From Liolophura sinensis (lineage: Eukaryota > Mollusca > Polyplacophora > Chitonida > Chitonidae): a stretch of DNA of 64,000 bases. Below, piece by piece: positions 56,885-64,000 of this stretch (position 1 is the stretch's first letter; each line of letters opens with the position of its first letter). The stretch is from positions 27,087,915-27,151,914 of the forward strand of contig NC_088297.1 of the NCBI RefSeq assembly GCF_032854445.1, given 5' to 3'. Under the pieces are notes generated by a model. It searched no databases and was not told where the DNA came from. It saw nothing but the letters and a program-made list of their open reading frames with translations. The position numbers were made by a program, and so were the translations under genes.

Positions 56885-57775
56885 AAATGTTAAACCCCAA
56901 ACACTTAGCCGTCTGTAACCCTTATTAAAATGTTAACCCCAATCTTTAGCCGTTTTTAACCCTAATTCCAATGTTAACCCCAACCCTTAGTCGCCTTTAA
57001 CCCTAATTTGAATGTTAACCCCAACCTTTAGCCCTTTGAAACCCTAATTCCAATGTTAACCCCAACCTTTAGAACTTTAAAACCCTAATTCCAATGTTAA
57101 CCCCAACTCTTAGCCGTCTCCAACCCTAATTTGATTGTTAACCCCAACCTTTACCCGTTTTTAACCTTAATTCCAATCTTAACCCCAACCCTTAGCCGTC
57201 TCCAACCCCAATCCCAATCTTAACCCCAACCCTTAGCCGTCCCCAACCGTAATCCCAATCTTAACCCCAACCCTTAGCCGTCCCCAACCCCAATCCCAAT
57301 CTTAACCCCAACCCTTAGCCGTCCCCAACCATAATCCCAATCTTAACCCCAACCCTAAGCCGTCTCCAACCCTAATCCCAATCTTAACCCCAACCCTTAG
57401 CCGTCTCCAACCCCAATCCCAATCTTAAACCCAACCCTTAGAAGTTCCCAACCCTAATCCCAATCTTAACCCCAACCCTTAGCCGTCCCCAACACCAATG
57501 CCAATCTTAACCCTAACCCTTAGCCGTCTCCAACCCCAATCCCAATCTTAACCCCAACCCTTAGCCGTCCCCAACCATAATCCCAATCCTAACCCCAACC
57601 TTAGCCGTCCCCAAGCCTAATCCCAATCTTAACCCCAACCCTTAGCCTTCTCCAACCCCAATCCCAATCTTGACCCCAACCCTTAGCCGTCCCCAAGCCT
57701 AATCCCAATCTTAACCCTTCACCGTCTCCAACCCCAATCCCAATCTTAACCCCAACCCTTAGCCGTCTCCAATCC
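56885..57775. repeat. Minisatellite, 41-bp unit of telomere-like hexamers, about 21 copies
   Basis: Unit CCCAATCCCAATCTTAACCC, CAACCCTTAGCCGTCTCCAA. The first copies have the TTTGAATGTTAACCCC form, which is the form found inside each unit of the adjoining 256-bp satellite. Confidence 0.95.
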
Positions 57776-60700
57776 TGGCCGATTGGTTTCTTTCGGAATG
57801 TGGGGCGGGCGGATCTGCGGTCACAAAACTGTGACAATTCCTAACATTCCACTGGCCGCTATTACCCGAAAGTGGGAATGTACGGATTGGCCTGAAAGTG
57901 GGGGGGGGGGGGGGGGAGGGTTGGGGGCGGATCTCATTTCACAAAACTGTGACAATTCCTCACATTCCATTGGCCGGTATTAGCGGAAAGCGGGGAGGGC
58001 CGGATTGGCAGTCACAAACCAAATTCCCAACATTCTGCTGACTGTCTTTCAGCCTAATTTGAATGTCAACCCCAAGCTTTAGCCGTCTCTGGATAAAGAA
58101 AACTGTGTAACTCCTTCAAGAACTAGAGTATCTGTGACAATTGCCCACTTTCAGCTGGCTGGTTTCTGTCGAAAGTGGGGAGGGCGGATCTCCCGTCACA
58201 AAACTGTGATAATTCCTCACATTACACTGGCCGGTATTAGTGAAAAGCGGGGAGAGTCGGATTGGGGGTCATAAACCAAATTCCCAACATTCTGCTGACT
58301 GTCTTTAACTCTAATTTGCATGTTAACCCCAAGCTTTAGCCGTCTCTGGATAAAGAAAACTGTGTAACTCCTTAAAGAACTAGAGTATCTGTGACAATTG
58401 CCCACTTTCAGATGGCTGGTTTCTGTCGAAAGTGGGGAGGGCGGATCTCCGGTCTCAAAAGTGTGACAATTCCTCACATTTCAATGGGCGGTATTAGCGG
58501 AAAGCGGGGAGGACCGAATTGGCAGTCACAAACCAAATTCCCAACATTCTGCTGACTGTCTTTAAGCCTAATTTGAATGTTAACCCCAAGCTTTAGCCGT
58601 CTCTCCATAAAAAAAATTGTGTAACTCCTTCAAGAACTAGAGTATCTGTGACAATTGCCCACTTTCAGCTCACTGGTTTTTGTCGAACGTGGGGAGGGAG
58701 GATCTGCGGTCACAAAATTGTGACAATTCCTCGCATTCCACTGGCCGGTATTACCGGAAAGAGGGGAGGGCCAGATTGGCAGTCACAAACCAAATTCCCA
58801 ACACTCTGCTGACTGTCTTTAAGACTAATTTGAATGTTAACCCCAAGCTTTAGTCGTCTCTGGATAAAGAAACTGTGTAACTCCTTCAAGAACTAGAGTA
58901 TCTGTGACAATTGCCCACTTTCAGATGGCTGGTTTCTGTCGAAAGTGGGGAGGGCGGATCTCCGGTCACAAAACTGTGACAATTCCTCACATTTCAATGG
59001 CCGGTATTAGCGGAAAGCGGGGAGGGCCGGATTGGCAGTCACAAACCAAATTCCATACATTCTGCTGACTGTCTTTAAGCCTAATTTGAATGTTAACCCC
59101 AAGCTTTAGTCGTCTCTGGATAAAGAAACTGTGTAACTCCTTAAAGAACTAGAGTATCTGTGACAATTGCCCACTTCCAGCTGGCTGGTTTCTGTCTAAA
59201 GTGGGGAGGGAGGATCTCCGGTCACAAAACTGTGATAATTCCTCACATTCCACTGGCCGGTATTAGCGGAAAGCGGGGAGGACCGGATTGGCAGTTACAA
59301 ACCAAATTCCAAACTTTCTGCTGACTGTCTTTAAGCCTAATTTGAATGTTAACCCCAAGCTTTAGCCGTCTTTCTATAAAGAAAACTGTGTAACTCCTTC
59401 AAGAACAAAAGTATCTGTGACAATTGCCCACTTACAGCTGGCTGGTTTCTGTCGAAAGTGGGGAGAGCGGATCTGCGGTCACAAAACTGTGATAATTCCT
59501 CACATTCCACTGGCCGCTATTAGCGGAAAGCGGGGAGGGCCGGATTGGCTGTCACAAACCAAATTCCCAACATTTTGCTGACTGTCTTTAAGCCTAATTT
59601 GAATGTTAACCGTAAAGCTTTAGCCATCTTTGGATAAAAAAACTGTGTAACTCTTTCAAGAACTAGAGAGTCTGTGACAATTGCCCACTTTCAACTGACT
59701 GGTTTCTGTGGAAAGTGGGGAGGGAGGATCTGCGGTCACAAAACTGTGACAATTCCTCACATTCCAATGGCCCGTATTAGCGGAAAGCGGGGAGGGCCGG
59801 ATTGGCTGTCACAAACCAAATTCCAAACATTATGCTGACTGTCTTTAAGCCTAATTTAAATGTTAACCCCAAGCTTTAGCCGTCTCTGGATAAAGAAAAC
59901 TGTGTAACTCCTTCAAGATCTAGAGTATCTGTGACAATTGCCCACTTACAGCTGGCTGGTTTCTGTCGAAAGTGGGGAAGGAGGATCACCGGTCACAAAA
60001 CTGTGATAATTCCTCACATTCCACTGGCCGGTATTAGCCGAAAGCGGGGAGGGCCAGTATGCCAGTCACAAACCAAATTTTCAACATTCTGGTGACTGTC
60101 TTTAACACTAATTTGAATGTTAACCCCAAGGTTTAGCCGTCTCAGAATAAAGAAAACTGTGTAACTCCTTCAAGAACTAGAGTATCTGTGACAATTGCCC
60201 ACTTTCAGCTGGCTGGTTTTTGTCAAAAGTGGGGAGGGCGGATCTGAGGTCACAACACAAAACTGTGACAATTCCTCACATTCCAATGGCCGGTATTAGC
60301 GGAAAGAGGGGAGGGCCGGATTGGCAGTCACAAACCAAATTCCCAACATTCTTGTTACTGACTTTAAACCTAATTTGAATGTTAACCCCAAACTTTAGCC
60401 GTCTCTGGATGAAGAAAACTGTGTAACTCCTTCAAGAACTAGAGTATCTGTGACAATTGCCCACTTTCAGCTGGCTGGTTTCTGTCGAAAGTGGGGAGGG
60501 AGGATCTCCGGTCACAAAACTGTGATAATTCCTTACATTCCACTGGCCTTTTTTAGCGGAAAGCGGGGAGGGCCGGATTGGCAGTCACAACAGATATTCC
60601 CAACATTCTGGTGACTTTCTTTAAGCCTAATTTGAATGTTAACCCCAAAGCTTTAGCCGTCTCTGGATAAAGAAACTGTGTAACTCCTTAAAGAACTAGA

Positions 60701-63700
60701 GTATCTGTGACAATTGCCCACTTTCAGCTGGCTGGTTTCTGTCGAAAGTGAAGAGGGAGGATCTCCTGTCACAAAACTGTGAAAATTCCTCACATTTTAA
60801 TGACCGGTATTAGCGGAAAGCGGGGAGGGCCGGATTGGCAGTCACCAACCGAATTCCCAACATTCTGCTGACTGTCTTGAAGCCTAATTTGAATGTTAAC
60901 CCCAAGCTTTAGCCATATCTGGATAAAGAAAACTGTGTAACTCCTTCAAGAACTAGAGTATCTGTGACAATTGCCCACTTTCAGCTGGCTTGTTTCTGTC
61001 GGAAGTGGGGAGGGCGGATCTGCGGTCACAAAACTGTGACAATTCCTCACATTTTAATGACCGGTATTAGCGGAAAGCGGGGAGGGCCGGATTGGCTGTC
61101 ACCAACCAAATTCCAAACATTCTGCTGACTTTCTTTAAGCCTAATTTGAATGTTAACCCCAAGCTTTAGCCATATCTGGATAAAGAAAACTGTGTAACTC
61201 CTTCAAGAACTAGAGTATCTGTAACAATTGCCCACTTTCAGCCGGCTGGTTTCTGTCGAAAGTGGGGAGGGCGGATCTCCGGTCACAAAACTGTGACAAT
61301 TCCTCACATTCCACTGGCCGCTATTAGCGGAAAGCGGGGAGGGCGGCATTGGCAGTCACAAACCAAATTCCAAACATTCTGCTGACTGTCTTTAAGCCTA
61401 TTTTTAATGGTATCCCTAAGCTTTAACCGTCTCTGGATAAAGAAAAGTGTGTAACTCCTTCAAGAACTAGAGTATCTGTGACAATTGTCCACTTTCAGCT
61501 GGCTGGTTTTTGTCGAAAATGGGGAGGGAGGATCTGCGGTCAAAAAACTGACAATTCCTCACATTTTAATTGCCGGTATTAGCGGAAAGCGGGGAGGGCC
61601 GGATTGGCAGTCACAAACCAAATTCCAAACATTCTGCTAAATGTCTTTAATTCTAATTTTTATGTTAACCCCAAGCTTTAGCCGTCTCTGGATAAAGAAA
61701 ACTGTGTAACTCCTTCAAGAACTAGAGTATCTGTGACAATTGTCCACTTACAACTGGCTGGTTTCTGTCTAAAGTGGGCAGGGAGGATCTCCGGTCACAA
61801 TACTGTGATAATTCCTGACATTCCACTGGCCGGTATTAGCGGAAAGCGGGGAGGGCCGGATTGGCAGTCACAAACCAAATTCTTGACACTCTGCTGATTG
61901 TCTTTAAGCCTAATTTGAATGTTAACCCCAAGCTTTAACCGTCTCTGGATAAAGAAAACTGTGTAACTCCATGAAGAACTAGAGTATCTGTGACAATTGC
62001 CCACTTACAGCTGGCTGGTTTCTGTCGAAAATGGGGAGGGAGGATCTCCGGTCACAAAACTGTGATAATTCCTTACATTCCACTGGCCGGTATTAGCGGA
62101 AAGCGGGGAGGGCCGGATTGCCAGTCACAAACCAAATTCCCAACATTCTGCTGACTGTCTTTAAGACTAATTTAAATGTTAACCCTAAAGCTTTAGCCAT
62201 CTTTGGATAAAAAAAACATGTAACTCTTTCAAGAACTAGAGTGTCTGTGACAATTGCCCATTTTCAGCTGACTGGTTTCTGTGGAAAGTGGGGAGGGCGG
62301 ATCTCCGCTCACAAAACTGTGATAATTCTTACATTCCACTGGCCGCTATTAGCGGAAAGCGGGGAGGGCCGAATTGGCAGTCACAAACCAAATTCCCAAT
62401 ATTCTGCTGACTGTCGTGAAGCCTAATTTGAATGTTAACCCCAAAGCTTTAGCCGTCTCTGGATAAAGAAACTGTGTAACTCCTTTAAGAACTAAAGTAT
62501 CTGTGACAATAGCCCACTTTTAGCTGACTGGTTTCTGTCGAAAGTGGGGAGGGAGGATCTGCGGTCACAAAACTGTGATAATTCCTCACACTCCGCTGTC
62601 TGGTGTTAGCGGAAATCCGGGAGGGCCGGATTGGCAGTCACAAACCAAATTCCAAACATTCTGCTGACTGTCTTTAATTCTAATTTTTATGTTAACCCCA
62701 AGCTTTAGCCGTCTCTGGATAAAGAAAACTGTGTAACTCCATGAAGAACTAGAGTATCTGTGACAATTGCCCACTTTTAGCTGGCTGGTTTCTGTCGAAA
62801 GTGGGAAGGGCGGATCTGCGGTCACAAAACTGTGACAATTCCTCACATTCCACTGGCCGGTATTAGCGGAAAGCGTGGAGGGCCGGATTGGCAGTTACAA
62901 ACCAAATTCCAAACATTCTGCTGACTGTCTTTAAGGCTATTTTGAATGTTATCCCCAAGCTTTAACCGTCTCTGGATAAAGAAAACTGTGTAACTCCTTC
63001 AAGAACTAGAGTATCTGTGACAATTGCCCACTTTCAGCTGGCTGGCGTTTGTCGAAAGTGGGGAGGGAGGATCTCCGGTCACAAAACTGTGATAATTCCT
63101 TACATTCCACTGGCCTTTTTTAGCGGAAAGCGGGGATGGCCGGATTGGCAGTCACAAACCAAATTCCCAACATTCTGCTGAATATCTTTAAGCCTAAATA
63201 GAAGGTTAACCCCAAAGCTTTAGCCGTCTCTGAATAAAGAAACTGTGTAACTCCTCCAAAAACTAGAGTATCTGTGACAATTGCCCATTTTCACCTGGTT
63301 GGTTTTTGTCGAAAGTGGGGAGGGATGATCTGTAGTTACAAAATTGTGACAATTCCTCACATTCCACTGGCCGGTATTAGCTGAAAGCCGGGAGGGCCGG
63401 ATTGGCAGTCACAAACCAAATTCCCAACATTCTGCTGACTGTCTTTTATGCTAATTTTTATGTTAACCTCAAGCTTTAGCCGTCTCTGGATAAAGAAAAC
63501 TGTGTAACTCCTTAAATAACTAGAGTATCTGTGACAATTGCCCACTTTCAGCTGGCTGGTTTTTGTCGAAAGTGGGGAGGGCGGATCTGCGGTCACAAAA
63601 CTGTGACAATTCCTAGCATTCCGCTGTCTGGTATTAGCGGAAAGAGGGGAGGGCCGCATTGGCAGTCACAAACCAAATTCTTGACACTCTGCTAACTGTC

Positions 63701-64000
63701 TTTCAGCCTAATTTGAATGTTTTCCCCAAGTTTTAGCCGTCTCTGGATAAAAAAAAAACTGTGAAACTCCTTCAAGAACTAGAGTATCTGTGACAATTGC
63801 CCACTTTCAGTTGGCTGGTTTCTTTCTAAAATGGAGAGGGAGGATCTCCGGTCAAAAAACTGTGACAATTCCTCACATTTTAATGGCCGGTATTAGCGGA
63901 AAGCGGGGAGGGCCGGATTGCCAGTCACAAACCAAATTCCCAACATTCTGCTGACTGTCTTTCAGATTAATTTGAATGTTAACCCCAAGCTTTAGCCGTC
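57776..64000. repeat. Satellite DNA, period about 256 bp, about 24 copies, continuing past the right edge
   Basis: Landmarks recurring every ~256 bp are TGTGTAACTCCTTCAAGAAC, CTAGAGTATCTGTGACAATT, GGTCACAAAACTGTGACAAT, GCGGAAAGCGGGGAGGGCCG and CCCCAAGCTTTAGCCGTCTC. The first copy is irregular and has a G-run at 57899-57916. Copies differ mainly by point changes and small indels. Minus-strand ORFs of up to 100 aa break at each unit and are not genes. Position and size suggest heterochromatic satellite. Confidence 0.95.

Noticed and set aside
57601-63659. Minus-strand ORFs of 69-100 aa in the satellite (for example SYTVFFIQRRLKLGVN)
   Set aside because: The 256-bp period is not a multiple of three, so no longer frame can form; the ORFs recur only because the unit recurs.

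Overview
The window is nuclear DNA of an invertebrate animal, most likely a mollusc. It has spliced genes with GT-AG introns of 0.4 to 8 kb, an AT-rich background, many tRNA-headed SINEs, a MITE family, dense minisatellites and a long satellite at the right edge. The mollusc call is an inference from the repeat style and from frequent ACATGTACATGTA-type words; the species cannot be told from the sequence.

Four protein genes could be assembled exon by exon, with splice phases that agree at every junction. (1) TXNDC5 (ERp46-like, ER protein disulfide isomerase), minus strand, 523-12562, runs off the left edge. (2) RPLP1 (acidic ribosomal stalk protein P1), plus strand, 13002-17820, complete at 113 aa. 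It is head-to-head with TXNDC5 and their start codons are 439 bp apart. (3) LDAH (lipid-droplet-associated serine hydrolase), minus strand, 21212-23796, complete at 323 aa, with a likely 5'UTR exon at 24218. (4) UQCC1 (CBP3-type assembly factor of respiratory complex III), plus strand, 30070-49526. Its eight exons encode 278 aa, and a phase-neutral 72-bp candidate exon would make 302 aa. The four genes are unrelated housekeeping functions and form no operon or pathway.

Most of the window is repeats. About sixteen tandem arrays with units of 13 to about 108 bp lie between 5 kb and 58 kb, many of them inside TXNDC5 and UQCC1 introns. At least two seem to have grown from SINEs: a 50-bp array (52.7-53.9 kb) flanked by the two halves of one SINE, and a 26-bp array (30.95-31.7 kb) that begins in another. 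Dispersed elements include a SINE family ending in a TATAAGTGAAATATTC tail (about 24 copies or fragments), two further SINE families, a MITE with about 20-bp inverted termini (five copies) and one decayed non-LTR reverse transcriptase.

From 56.9 kb to the right edge there is no gene. A 41-bp array made of telomere-like degenerate hexamers (56.9-57.8 kb) passes into a satellite of about 256 bp period (about 24 copies, open at the right edge). Each satellite unit contains one copy of the 41-bp unit plus about 2.4 diverged copies of a 73-bp unit. The long ORFs across the arrays and satellite come from repeat periodicity and are not called as genes.
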